A stretch of DNA of 64,000 nt from Ruminococcus sp. Phil11 (lineage in GTDB: Bacteria > Bacillota > Clostridia > Oscillospirales > Ruminococcaceae): the NCBI GenBank assembly GCA_001940925.1, contig MSGZ01000042.1, positions 66,970 to 130,969 on the forward strand, given 5' to 3'. Positions 7,864 through 16,527 of this stretch are shown piece by piece. Position numbers and translations under genes: made by a program. Position 1 is the first letter of the stretch; every line of letters starts with the position of its first letter. The notes beneath the pieces were generated by a model. The model was not told the origin of the DNA, made no database searches, and was given only the letters and a program-made list of their open reading frames with translations.

Positions 7864-8040
7864 TTGTTTAACCTGTACAATCGGCACATCCGTTTTTTAT
7901 TTACTGCTACAAATTTTTAGAAAATATGAGACTTTTCACGCATGAACCTGTAATACTGTATGAGAGGGCCGGGGACCTCCTCCGAAATGTACCGTGCCGA
8001 TATACAATCAATCTATGTACCGATCAAAGGAGGAATCGTT

Positions 8041-8997
8041 ATGAGATCATTAAAACTGAAGGCTTTTTGTGCAGCCTGCGCATCCGTACTGGCAGTCAGT
8101 GTCTGCCCGGTATTTCATGCTTCAGCTGTAACAAACAGCTTTCGCAGCATGGGCGATGCCGACGGAAACGGTGAGGTCAGCGTCGAGGACGCACAGACCG
8201 TTCTGATCGACTATGTGACCGCCCTGTCGAAGCGCGAAACAATCTCCGCGGAAACCGATCCCGCATCCGACACGAATTTCGACGGCATCATCGACATTGA
8301 GGATGCGTCCAACATTCTGCAGTATTACTGCAATACGCTGGCAGGCAACAAACCGCTGTGGTCGGATTACCGCAAGATCACCAGCGTCACCGGTCAGAAA
8401 GGCTTGAAATACGACTATGAGATCATTGATTATGTGATCGAGGACGGCATCACACTGCCAGTCGTCAAGGAAAAAGTGACAGAGGTATTCCGTGAATACG
8501 GCAAGAAGGGCAGCTTCCTTGAGATCGGCGGCGCGTCCGGCAAGCCCGGCGATTATGTTTCGGTTCCGATCTACGTCTCCGGTATGCCGCTGCTCGCAGG
8601 ATTCCAGCTCTTCATCCACGAGGCAGGCGATGCGGAGCTGACCGGCATCCGCTGCAATATCAACGATATCATCAACGGCAGTATTCCGTCGCACGATGCC
8701 GTCGTGAATGCGGATCCGAACTGGGGTGCCATGGTATGGGCCGAGGCGCAGAACGCTGAAATTCCGGACGGTTCGATTCTCGGTGAATACATCTACAAGA
8801 TTCCGGAGGACGCAAAGCCCGGTTCTGTTTATTCGCTCTCCCTTGACCGGACCGAAAGCAAGTTTATTACCTCCGGCTGGGAACTGAGCCCCGAGGAATA
8901 TGAGGCAGCGATGTACGACTGCAACTTAACTGCATATCAGTATGTTGTTCTTGACGGCGCGATCGCTGTTGAGGCTCCCGAAGAAGCAGCCGAATAA
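8041..8997 (+). CDS. Small adaptor scaffoldin: dockerin-cohesin protein
   Basis: A 318-residue secreted protein with a signal peptide (1-29) followed directly by a type I dockerin with two calcium loops (GDADGNGEVSVED, residues 38-50, and SDTNFDGIIDIED, 76-88). A spacer (about 100-155) leads to a single cohesin (about 158-310), recognised by GKPGDYVSVPIYVSG, the LAGFQLFI strand and SILGEYIYKIPEDAKPGS. The dockerin docks on another scaffoldin while the cohesin recruits a further dockerin protein, so this acts as an adaptor in cellulosome assembly, like the single-cohesin scaffoldins of rumen ruminococci. Start ATG 8041 follows AAAGGAGG; reading on upstream would remove the signal peptide from the N-terminus. 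It converges with the LRR-dockerin gene. Confidence 0.88.
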   Translation: MRSLKLKAFCAACASVLAVSVCPVFHASAVTNSFRSMGDADGNGEVSVEDAQTVLIDYVTALSKRETISAETDPASDTNFDGIIDIEDASNILQYYCNTLAGNKPLWSDYRKITSVTGQKGLKYDYEIIDYVIEDGITLPVVKEKVTEVFREYGKKGSFLEIGGASGKPGDYVSVPIYVSGMPLLAGFQLFIHEAGDAELTGIRCNINDIINGSIPSHDAVVNADPNWGAMVWAEAQNAEIPDGSILGEYIYKIPEDAKPGSVYSLSLDRTESKFITSGWELSPEEYEAAMYDCNLTAYQYVVLDGAIAVEAPEEAAE

Positions 8998-9023
8998 CCT
9001 GTTCCCGCAGGATAAGCAGACAA

Positions 9024-9055
9024 AACGTCCGCAGAGTTGATCCTCTGCGGACGTT
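9024..9055. terminator. Bidirectional terminator between scaffoldin and LRR-dockerin genes
   Basis: A perfect 13-bp stem (AACGTCCGCAGAG 9024-9036 with 9043-9055) and 6-base loop lie between two convergent stops, with short T-tracts on both sides. Confidence 0.75.
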
Positions 9056-9059
9056 CTTG

Positions 9060-11609
9060 TTATCGGATGATCTTCGCTATGATTTTCAGCATGACGGTCA
9101 GGTCAGACATGGTCAGTCCGGCTTCACCGTCCGTTTCCGCATTTTTCATTCCCTGATCGGTGATCACCGCTTCCCTGTCCTCTGCAAGAAATCTTGCCAG
9201 CAGCACGGCATCGGAAACATCCGTCTGCCCGTCGCAGTTCATGTCACCGCGTTTGACGGAAGCCTGCGTCGCGAACGGGTACTCCGCCGGCAGCAGCCGG
9301 TTCAGGTCATTGCTGCATGAGCCGACCAATCCCTGTTTCAGACCGTTCTCATTATAATCATAAATGATCCCGTAAAACGGGATGCAGTAATCCAGCGTGA
9401 TGCTGCTGATATACAGGCAGGCATCGTCCTTCAGTTCATTCGGGCTGTTCGGATCCCAGATCAGTACCCTGCGGTCATATTTCCGGTCGTTCCAGACCCA
9501 CGCCCCTTTTTCGAGGCCGTACCCGACGACCGCATGATTGCCGGATTTCATGTTCAGAGTGAGCAGCATCGGCAGTTCACCGCGCGGGATATTCTCCGCT
9601 GTTTCAAGCATATCCGCAAGTGTATCGTCATAATTGGAACCGGTTGTGACTGTCAGATTCTGCGCATACTGCATGTAATGATAAAAATTGATGACGGACT
9701 GCACCGTCTGATCCGGTTCCAGCTCTTTGAGATTCTTTGCGCCTGTATGCAGATCCGATGCTTTCAGCTTTCCGGCCTTTGCAAGGATCACCGTCAGCGA
9801 CATGCCGTAGCAGGAGCCGTCAAAGGCTGCGTCAAGATCGGCAAGCTCTCCGTTGACGGTCTGCTTTGCGTATGCCCGCGCTTCATCGGTCATGTACCGT
9901 TCAGAGCCGAACACGCTGCCCGCATTCAGAAATTTCCATGTGTCCGTGCTGATGTTCAGCGTCATGTCGGGGCCGTCCGGCACGGGGTCAAATTCCGGCA
10001 GTTCGGAAAGCGGCTTCCATGTCAGATGCAGATTCTCTGCGATGCCCGGTGCCATGGAGCCGCTTTCCCCGTACACGACGGTTTCCCTGCACTGCGGGCC
10101 CAAAAGACTGCATTCAACGATTTCACAATGATTGCCGGTGATCAGCTCCGGATATTCTTTGTAAAAGGATGCCACCGTCTCCGTTATGGAATCCCACCTG
10201 TCAGACTCTAAATCATGCAGATAATAAGACCGTTCACATTTTTCCAGGCTGGACGGGATCCGGAGCGTTTTGAGCGCAGGGCAATTATGAAAGAAGCTGT
10301 ACCCGACTGTTTTCAGCCCGTCATTCAGCCGGGCATCTTCCAGCGAGATGCAGTTTGCAAAAGCACTGTTTCCGATGCTCCGCACCGAATCAGGCAGCAT
10401 GATGCGCCGCAGTTTTTCGCAGTTTGAGAATGCTTCAATGCCGATCGTTGTCACGCTGTTTCCGAAATGCACTTCGCGGAGATGACTGCAGTTTGCAAAT
10501 GCGCGGTCGTTGATCTGCGTGACGGAATCCGGCAGATACAGATACCGCAGACGCGAGGCACCCTGAAATGCCTCCTTTGAGATCGTTTTCACGGTATCCG
10601 GAACTATGACTGTCACATCATTGCCGGTGTACTGGACAAGATTTCCTTCAAGGATCTCAAAGTCCCCGACATTCTCTGTATGCGTCATTGCGTAAGGCGT
10701 ATTCATATAGACATTTTTTCCCATATTCCGAATACTGCCCTCATAGGTGACAGATTTCAGCTGTGTATTCGCAAATGCATACGAGCCGAGCGTCGAAACC
10801 GCTGCGGGGATCGTGATCTCTTTCAAACCGGTGCCCATAAACGATTTGTCCCCGATCCACTGCAGGGTTTCCGGGAATGAAACGGATTTCAGGCAGGTAT
10901 TCATAAAAGCAGATTCGTCGATCTTAACGAGATTGTCCGGAAGGTGTACCGATTCCAGCTTTGAACCCGCAAAACAGTACCACGTTAAATATACAATATT
11001 GTCCGGCAATGTGACCGTTTTCAGATCGGTATACGCAAACGCATAGGGCGCGATCGTTTTCAGGCCGCTGCCGAAGCTGACGGACTGCAGTCCGCTGCCC
11101 TGAAAGGCATATTCCCCGAGCGTGTCAAGACTGTCCGGAAGTTCAGCAGATTCCAGATGCATCTGCATGTCCGCTTCCGTCAGACCGTATTCCGTATAAT
11201 TCAATTCACAGTAATTAGAAAATGCGTGGGAATTGATTTTTTTCAAGCCCTCCTGAAAATGCACCTTTTTCAGAGACACACAGCTGTAAAAAGCACGTTC
11301 GTCAATCACCAGCAGGCTCTCCGGCAGATAGACCTCCTCCAGAACATCGTTATACGGAATTTTAAGTGACAGTTCCGGGCTATTGATATTCTGAACCGTT
11401 TTCGTCCGCACAAACGCCTGAAATCCGATCTCGGTCACGCCCTCCGGCACATGCACGACCGGGTCGTTTCCGGTGTATTCGAGCAGAACGCCGTTTTCGA
11501 TCACGAAATCGGATCCGGCGGATTCCGCGGCCGCGGCAGGCATCTGCGGACAAACAGCAAGAAACAGCACCCCGGCTATCAGCAGCGATAAAAATTTATT
11601 CTGATGCAT
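9060..11609 (-). CDS. Secreted LRR-cysteine peptidase-like protein with C-terminal dockerin
   Basis: An 849-residue cellulosomal protein. After the signal peptide (1-28) comes a BspA/LRR_5-type repeat array (about 45-460), with recurring units such as LPDSVxxIxxxAFxNC. A papain-fold-like domain (about 560-755) follows, with a plausible catalytic triad: C600 in FDGSCYGMS, H692 in SGNHAVVGYG and D719/N721 in IWDPNSPN. A type I dockerin closes the chain (about 787-849, GDMNCDGQTDVSDAV). Similar LRR-peptidase-dockerin proteins are known from rumen cellulosomal bacteria; their substrate is unclear. The second dockerin repeat (AETDGEAGLTMSD) is degenerate in its calcium ligands. The start is placed at ATG 11609 (MHQNKF), 8 bases after AAGGAG, rather than the ATG six codons upstream. 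Confidence 0.82.
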   Translation of the reverse strand: MHQNKFLSLLIAGVLFLAVCPQMPAAAAESAGSDFVIENGVLLEYTGNDPVVHVPEGVTEIGFQAFVRTKTVQNINSPELSLKIPYNDVLEEVYLPESLLVIDERAFYSCVSLKKVHFQEGLKKINSHAFSNYCELNYTEYGLTEADMQMHLESAELPDSLDTLGEYAFQGSGLQSVSFGSGLKTIAPYAFAYTDLKTVTLPDNIVYLTWYCFAGSKLESVHLPDNLVKIDESAFMNTCLKSVSFPETLQWIGDKSFMGTGLKEITIPAAVSTLGSYAFANTQLKSVTYEGSIRNMGKNVYMNTPYAMTHTENVGDFEILEGNLVQYTGNDVTVIVPDTVKTISKEAFQGASRLRYLYLPDSVTQINDRAFANCSHLREVHFGNSVTTIGIEAFSNCEKLRRIMLPDSVRSIGNSAFANCISLEDARLNDGLKTVGYSFFHNCPALKTLRIPSSLEKCERSYYLHDLESDRWDSITETVASFYKEYPELITGNHCEIVECSLLGPQCRETVVYGESGSMAPGIAENLHLTWKPLSELPEFDPVPDGPDMTLNISTDTWKFLNAGSVFGSERYMTDEARAYAKQTVNGELADLDAAFDGSCYGMSLTVILAKAGKLKASDLHTGAKNLKELEPDQTVQSVINFYHYMQYAQNLTVTTGSNYDDTLADMLETAENIPRGELPMLLTLNMKSGNHAVVGYGLEKGAWVWNDRKYDRRVLIWDPNSPNELKDDACLYISSITLDYCIPFYGIIYDYNENGLKQGLVGSCSNDLNRLLPAEYPFATQASVKRGDMNCDGQTDVSDAVLLARFLAEDREAVITDQGMKNAETDGEAGLTMSDLTVMLKIIAKIIR

Positions 11610-11744
11610 ATCCTCCACTCCTTTCATGCACCCTCTTATTACAGAAACAAAGAAACGGACAAAATGTCCCGTGAACGTCTTATTTTTGTTATATATTACA
11701 AAATAATCGAAACCCGTTTATGCAAATCACCGATTGCCCGGCAG

Positions 11745-11781
11745 TAAAAAACGGCACCGGCCGAAAACACCGACCGATGCC
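11745..11781 (-). terminator. Intrinsic terminator of prfA-sua5
   Basis: A 10-bp stem with two G-T pairs (11753-11762 with 11772-11781) is followed on the minus strand by GTTTTTTA. It lies about 25 bases beyond the sua5 stop. Confidence 0.7.
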
Positions 11782-11807
11782 ATTCAAAGATATCATTTTG
11801 CTGCCCG

Positions 11808-12848
11808 TCAGATTTCCGCGGGGCAAGTCTGCTCTGCATGAACAATGTCATAGCCTGCCGCACGGATCAGCCGGTTATACACCGCAAGTCCGACGCCGTC
11901 GGTTCTCGGCGCGCGGACATACAGATGCGAAACACCAGCCGCATCGGCATCGCGCAGAGCAGCAAAAAAAGCAGCCGCTCTCGCTTCATCCGTGTCGCCG
12001 TAGGCTTTGCACGGGATCCCGTGCATCTGACAGGCGGGAACATCAGCATCAAACACCAGTGCAAGCACACCCGTCCCCGTGTGCTGTTCCATATAACGAA
12101 GAAAATCGTCCTGACCGCCCTGCACCAGCGTGACCTTTGCCTTCGGCGCATAATGCCGGTACTTCATACCCGGTGAGCGCACGACAGTCCCCTCTTTGAC
12201 CTTTGCAAGCACGGCATCATCCACGATCACACGCTTTGCGATTGTGCCGAGCTGTTCCGGTGTTACAAATCCGGGCCGCAGCACACGGACGGTTTCCGCA
12301 TCGTCCAGCGCAATGACGGTCGATTCGACGCCACAGAGACAGCTTCCGCCTTCGAGGATCGCCGGAATGCGCCCGTCCATATCTGCAAGCATGTGCGCAG
12401 AGGTCGTCGGGCTCGGACTGCCCGAACGGTTGCCGGACGGTGCCGCGATCGGCACGCCGGACGCTTTGATGAGAGCCTGTGCGACCGGATGCGCCGGGAA
12501 CCGTACCCCGACGGAATCCAGTCCGCCTGCGGTCACGGAAGGGATCCGCTCCGTGCGCGGCAGAATGATCGTCAGCGGCCCCGGCCAGAAGCGTTCCGCA
12601 AGCTTCTGCGCCAGCGGCGGGATCTCCGTCACAAGCGGTGCCCAGTCCGCGATATCCGCGATATGCACGATCAGCGGATTGTCCGCGGGTCTGCCTTTGG
12701 CCGCAAAAACCTTCCGCACGGCATCGGGATTGCCGGCATCACAGGCAAGGCCGTAGACCGTTTCCGTCGGCATTCCGACCGGCTCGCCCTGCCGGATCAG
12801 CTCTGCGGCCAGCGCGATGCCGTCCTCGTGCAGCAGCTTTGTTTTCAT
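11808..12848 (-). CDS. ywlC: L-threonylcarbamoyladenylate synthase (Sua5/YwlC)
   Basis: A 346-residue enzyme making threonylcarbamoyl-AMP from threonine, bicarbonate and ATP, the first step of the t6A37 tRNA modification. The YrdC domain (about 8-205) shows PTETVYGLACD, KGRPADNPL and SGNRSGSPSPT. The C-terminal Sua5 domain (about 225-345) starts after the linker SPGMKYRHYAP, a typical Sua5 signature. Length matches the long Sua5 form. Its ATG overlaps the prfA stop by 4 bases (ATGA), a conserved Firmicutes pairing, and a terminator follows. Confidence 0.95.
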   Translation of the reverse strand: MKTKLLHEDGIALAAELIRQGEPVGMPTETVYGLACDAGNPDAVRKVFAAKGRPADNPLIVHIADIADWAPLVTEIPPLAQKLAERFWPGPLTIILPRTERIPSVTAGGLDSVGVRFPAHPVAQALIKASGVPIAAPSGNRSGSPSPTTSAHMLADMDGRIPAILEGGSCLCGVESTVIALDDAETVRVLRPGFVTPEQLGTIAKRVIVDDAVLAKVKEGTVVRSPGMKYRHYAPKAKVTLVQGGQDDFLRYMEQHTGTGVLALVFDADVPACQMHGIPCKAYGDTDEARAAAFFAALRDADAAGVSHLYVRAPRTDGVGLAVYNRLIRAAGYDIVHAEQTCPAEI

Positions 12849-13933
12849 GCCTCCGCCTCCTTCATGCCTGCCAGACGCTCCGCCTGCTCGGCGGTCAGCA
12901 AAGCTTCAAACACAGCATCCAGATCGCCGTTCATCACATCCTCCAGCTTATACAGCGAAAATCCGATGCGGTGATCGGTCAGGCGCGATTGCGGGAAATT
13001 ATAGGTTCGTATCTTCTCGGAGCGGTCGCCGGAGCCGACCTGCGTTCTGCGCTCCGCCGCGACCTGCGCATCCTGTTCTGCCTGTGCTTTTGCATAGAGC
13101 CGCGCACGCAGAACTGCCAGTGCCTTGTCCTTATTCTGGAACTGGCTGCGCTCGTTCTGGCACTCCACGACCATGCCGGTCGGGATATGCGTCACGCGGA
13201 TCGCGGACGAAGTTTTGTTGATATGCTGGCCGCCCGCGCCGCTGGAACGGAATACGTCGATCCGCAGGTCGTTCGGATTCAGCTCCAGTTCGACATCTTC
13301 GACCTCCTGCAGCACTGCGACCGTCACCGTTGAGGTATGCACGCGCCCCTGCGACTCGGTCTCCGGTACACGCTGAACGCGGTGCACGCCGCTCTCGAAT
13401 TTCATCTTCTGATAGACGCGGTCGCCCGAAAGTGAAAATGTTACTTCTTTCGTGCCGCCCAGTTCCGTCTCATTCAAGTTCATGACCGTCTGCTTCCAGC
13501 CCTGCCGGTCTGCGTACATCGAATACATCCGGTGCAGTGAATGCGCAAAGAGCGCAGCCTCCTCACCGCCCGCACCGCTGCGGATCTCGACGATCACATC
13601 GCGGGTATCGGCTTCATTTTCCGGCATCAGCAGGCGGCTGATCTCCGTCTCCAGTCCGGCAAGGCGCGCGGTCTCGGTCTGCCGCTCCTCCTGCGCCATT
13701 GCGCGGAGCTCCGCGTCCGTTTCCGGATCAGCCAACAGCAGGTCAAGTTCCTCCAGTGATTTTTTGCAGCCGGTATAGCTGCGGTACGCCTCCACGACCG
13801 GGGTCAGCTGCTTGTATTCCTTCATGAGTGCCGCGAGCTTTGCCGGGTCAGCCGCAATGCTGCCGTCCTGCAGACGCTCTGTCAGCTCATCGTATTTCTG
13901 CTCCGCCTTGCGAAGCCTGTCCTCCGTAAGCAT
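12845..13933 (-). CDS. prfA: Peptide chain release factor 1
   Basis: A 362-residue class I release factor that reads UAA/UAG and triggers peptide hydrolysis on the ribosome. The GGQ motif is in SSGAGGQHINKT, and the stop-codon tripeptide is PET in RVPETESQGR (RF1 type). The full family length is present. The start ATG 13933 (MLTEDRLRKAEQ) follows AAAGGAAGA; an upstream in-frame extension has no such site. It is the first gene of prfA-sua5. The methyltransferase gene prmC, often found between these two, is absent here. Confidence 0.97.
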   Translation of the reverse strand: MLTEDRLRKAEQKYDELTERLQDGSIAADPAKLAALMKEYKQLTPVVEAYRSYTGCKKSLEELDLLLADPETDAELRAMAQEERQTETARLAGLETEISRLLMPENEADTRDVIVEIRSGAGGEEAALFAHSLHRMYSMYADRQGWKQTVMNLNETELGGTKEVTFSLSGDRVYQKMKFESGVHRVQRVPETESQGRVHTSTVTVAVLQEVEDVELELNPNDLRIDVFRSSGAGGQHINKTSSAIRVTHIPTGMVVECQNERSQFQNKDKALAVLRARLYAKAQAEQDAQVAAERRTQVGSGDRSEKIRTYNFPQSRLTDHRIGFSLYKLEDVMNGDLDAVFEALLTAEQAERLAGMKEAEA

Positions 13934-13969
13934 GGAAATCTTCCTTTCTCCGTCTGTACATACTTTATT

Positions 13970-13998
13970 ATTATACTGCTTTTCCCGGAAAATAGCAA
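13970..13998 (-). promoter_or_regulatory. Promoter of prfA-sua5
   Basis: On the minus strand TTGCTA (13998-13993), a 17-base spacer and TATAAT (13975-13970). The -10 lies about 37 bases before the prfA start. Confidence 0.75.
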
Positions 13999-14091
13999 GC
14001 CCCCGCACCGGATTTTGCTGCGATTCTTACAGAAATTGTCCGGAAACCGGAAGCTTTTCCCCCGCGCATCTGAAAAATTAGGGAGAAAATG

Positions 14092-14120
14092 TTGCATTTC
14101 GGACGAATTTGTGGTATAAT
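14092..14120 (+). promoter_or_regulatory. Promoter of the GH25 lysozyme gene
   Basis: TTGCAT (14092-14097), a 17-base spacer and TATAAT (14115-14120), divergent from the prfA promoter. Confidence 0.78.
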
Positions 14121-14159
14121 AAATTTGTATGTTTATATTTGGAAGAAGGGAGTGGTTCG

Positions 14160-15581
14160 TTGAAGACGCGATCACGCCGGTTCACGGCATGTATTCTCGC
14201 ATTGATCCTGACCGTACTGTATCTGTCTGCGGCTGACCGCTCCGGATCCCGCAGCAGGCTCCGCGCATCTGCCGCGGTCGAGATTCCCGGCATCGACATC
14301 TCCAAATATCAGGAGGAGATCGACTGGGATGAGGTTGCAAAAAGCGGCGTCAAATTCGCGATCTTGCGCTGCTGCAAGGTCATCCGTGCCTACGATGACT
14401 GGGAGCTCGATTCGACCTTTGAAACGAATTACGAGGGCGCAAAGGCTGCCGGCGTCGCTGTCGGCTGCTATCTGTTCACTGACGCTGCGACCGAGGACGA
14501 ATTTCTCGAGGATGTCGGCTATATGCTCGGCTTTCTGAAGGACAAGTCCTTTGAGTTTCCGGTCTTTCTCGATCTCGAATCCCCGATCCGGCAGGAGCAT
14601 CTGCCTTCGGAGGTCTTTATGCCGGCATTGCTCGCAGGACTGGAAAAGATCGAGGATGCGGGACATACGGCGGGTGTTTATTCCAGCAGCGCGTTTTACA
14701 GCGAATGCATCGACCGGCAGACGCTTCTCGACGCGAAGTATCCGATCTGGGAAGCCAATTACTTCAACACGACAAACGGCCTTGTCAGTCCGGTCGGCTA
14801 CGACCTCTCCGGCGAGGCGACGATCTGGCAGTATTCCGGCTGCGGCAGATGCCCCGGCATCCGCACGACCGTTGACCGCAACATCTGCTATACATACCAG
14901 TTCTTCAATCATCAGGCTGTCATTGCAAATTCCGTGCTGCCCGGCGGTACGCTGAAGGCGGGCTCCAATTTTACGCTTGCAGGCACCGTCAGCTCGGACA
15001 ATGTGCTCCGAACGATCACGGGAACGATCACGCGGAAGGGTGCAAACGAGGCGATCCAGTCCGTGACCGTCTATCCGCACGCAAAGGAATACAAGCTGAC
15101 CGGCTTCTTCACGAAAAAGCTGATCTTTTCCACACTGACAGAGGGCGAATACGATCTCTGCATCAAGGCCGTTGATTCCGCCGGTGTTGAGATCGAGGTC
15201 GTCAAGGCACCGTTCTCGGTCGGCCCGGACGAGATCCCGCCGCAGACCGATCCAAATTCCGCCGAGATCGTCAGCAGTCATTCTCTGCCGGAATTTCACT
15301 TTGCCGAACAGGGACACCGCCGCGAAGCATCCGCTGCGATCCGGAAGCCCGCCGGCTCTCTGCCGCTGCGGATCACGGCATGGCTCTACCGCCGCTGGGG
15401 TTTGCCCGGTGCCATGCGGACTGCGACCAAAATCGGCTGCAAATGCGGCCTTGAACGCACGCCGCTGTTCCGCATCGTATCCAAAACCTTTTTCAGGCTG
15501 GAATCCGGCGGCCTTGCACTGAACCTGATGCAATACTGTTCTCCTGTGCCGCAAAATGCGGACGCGGAACCGGCCGGATAA
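14160..15581 (+). CDS. Secreted GH25 lysozyme (muramidase)
   Basis: A 473-residue secreted or N-terminally anchored peptidoglycan hydrolase that cleaves the MurNAc-GlcNAc bond. The hydrophobic segment at 8-24 is a signal or anchor sequence. The GH25 barrel (about 42-245) begins PGIDISKYQ (D46), and the catalytic pair lies in FPVFLDLE (D138, E140); IWQYSGCG closes the barrel as is usual. An immunoglobulin-like domain follows (about 260-355), then a tail with no clear domain. The start is taken as TTG 14160, 7 bases after GAAGGGAG; no ATG/GTG fits the signal peptide. Either wall turnover or attack on other bacteria is possible. Confidence 0.88.
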   Translation: MKTRSRRFTACILALILTVLYLSAADRSGSRSRLRASAAVEIPGIDISKYQEEIDWDEVAKSGVKFAILRCCKVIRAYDDWELDSTFETNYEGAKAAGVAVGCYLFTDAATEDEFLEDVGYMLGFLKDKSFEFPVFLDLESPIRQEHLPSEVFMPALLAGLEKIEDAGHTAGVYSSSAFYSECIDRQTLLDAKYPIWEANYFNTTNGLVSPVGYDLSGEATIWQYSGCGRCPGIRTTVDRNICYTYQFFNHQAVIANSVLPGGTLKAGSNFTLAGTVSSDNVLRTITGTITRKGANEAIQSVTVYPHAKEYKLTGFFTKKLIFSTLTEGEYDLCIKAVDSAGVEIEVVKAPFSVGPDEIPPQTDPNSAEIVSSHSLPEFHFAEQGHRREASAAIRKPAGSLPLRITAWLYRRWGLPGAMRTATKIGCKCGLERTPLFRIVSKTFFRLESGGLALNLMQYCSPVPQNADAEPAG

Positions 15582-15582
15582 T

Positions 15583-15626
15583 AAACCGCTGTATTTCCGT
15601 TTACGGACTGCAGCGGTTTTATTTTT
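15583..15626 (+). terminator. Intrinsic terminator after the GH25 gene
   Basis: AAACCGCTG 15583-15591 pairs with CAGCGGTTT 15611-15619, with a small inner stem CCG/CGG, followed by TATTTTTA. Confidence 0.75.
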
Positions 15627-15639
15627 ATGAGAAAAAGGC

Positions 15640-15725
15640 TTGCATCGCAATAAATTCTGTGCTATAATATAAAGTACAGGACTGCGGCAGTCTGATGCCG
15701 CAGCACTCCGCCGTTCATCAGGCGG
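15640..15725 (+). promoter_or_regulatory. Aquaporin promoter and two-hairpin leader
   Basis: TTGCAT (15640-15645), a 17-base spacer and TATAAT (15663-15668). The 5' leader then folds into CTGCGGCA 15682-15689 with TGCCGCAG 15696-15703, and CCGCC 15708-15712 with GGCGG 15721-15725. There is no U-tract, so these look like mRNA 5' structures rather than terminators. Confidence 0.65.
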
Positions 15726-15767
15726 CGCGGAGCGAAAGAATCAGCCTGAACAGAAAGGAAGACTGTC

Positions 15768-16472
15768 ATGAAAAAGTACATCGCAGAGTTTATCGGTACC
15801 TTCACCCTTGTGCTGATCGGATGCGGCACGGCCATGCTGGTCGGATGTGACGCAGTATACGGCTGCGGCTACATCCTCACCGCACTCGCATTCGGCCTGA
15901 CGATCGTCGGCATGGCCTACTGCGTCGGCAACATCTCCGGATGTCACATCAATCCGGCTGTTTCGCTCGGTGTGCTGATGTCCGGCGGCATGAGCAGCGC
16001 GGACTTCATCGGCTATGTGATCGCGCAGTGCCTCGGCGCATTTGCGGGCTCCGGCGTGCTTGCGCTGATCTGGAACCTCGGCGGCGTCAAGGACATGACC
16101 GGCGGCTACGGCTCGAACGGACTGGCAGGCGTGAACGGCAGCGGCATTGCCGGACTGCTCGTTGAGATCCTGCTGACCTTCATCTTCGTCCTGACGATTC
16201 TCGGCGTAACCTCGAAAAAGGCGAATCACGGCTCCTTCGGCGGCATCGTCATCGGCTTTACGCTGGTGCTCGTGCACATCCTCGGCATCGGCCTGACCGG
16301 CACCTCGGTCAACCCGGCAAGAAGCTTCGGTCCGGCACTGGTCGCGCTGTTCAGCGGCAATACCGCCCCGATTGCAGACCTCTGGGTCTTTATCGTCGGC
16401 CCGTTCGCCGGTGCGGCACTTGCAGCCGTCTGCTACAAGTATCTCGAAGCACCGGATACCGCAAAGAAATAA
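15768..16472 (+). CDS. aqpZ: Aquaporin Z-like MIP family channel
   Basis: A 234-residue channel with six transmembrane helices and two pore-lining NPA motifs, HINPAVS and SVNPARS. The length and the TSVNPARSFGPAL segment resemble water-selective AqpZ more than glycerol facilitators, which carry an extra loop and D after NPA. Start ATG 15768 follows AAAGGAAGA. The gene is monocistronic, with its own promoter and a strong terminator. Likely role: osmotic water flow. Confidence 0.9.
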   Translation: MKKYIAEFIGTFTLVLIGCGTAMLVGCDAVYGCGYILTALAFGLTIVGMAYCVGNISGCHINPAVSLGVLMSGGMSSADFIGYVIAQCLGAFAGSGVLALIWNLGGVKDMTGGYGSNGLAGVNGSGIAGLLVEILLTFIFVLTILGVTSKKANHGSFGGIVIGFTLVLVHILGIGLTGTSVNPARSFGPALVALFSGNTAPIADLWVFIVGPFAGAALAAVCYKYLEAPDTAKK

Positions 16473-16488
16473 GCACAGAAATACAGCA

Positions 16489-16527
16489 GCCGCCCTGCTC
16501 CGGAAACGGAACAGGGCGGCGTTTTTT
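16489..16527 (+). terminator. Intrinsic terminator of aqpZ
   Basis: GCCGCCCTG 16489-16497 pairs with CAGGGCGGC 16512-16520, followed by TTTTTT. The T-tract touches the end of the convergent gene at 16526. Confidence 0.85.

Larger units (their letters stand above)
7250..8040. other. Long gene-free region upstream of the scaffoldin
   Basis: About 790 bases hold no open frame with convincing protein sequence or a good ribosome binding site. A minus-strand frame at 7339-7770 is Arg/Cys/Pro-rich and looks like chance. A GGAGG at 7379-7383 precedes only a possible 30-codon frame from TTG 7388. The stretch 7505-7863 is rich in inverted repeats and ends in a terminator. The last 180 bases (7864-8040) are AT-rich and should hold the scaffoldin promoter, but no clean -35/-10 pair was found. 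Confidence 0.5.

Noticed and set aside
14172..15650. 492-codon minus-strand frame opposite the GH25 lysozyme
   Set aside because: Arg/Ala/Gly-rich shadow sequence without motif; the plus strand has a promoter, GH25 signatures and a terminator.
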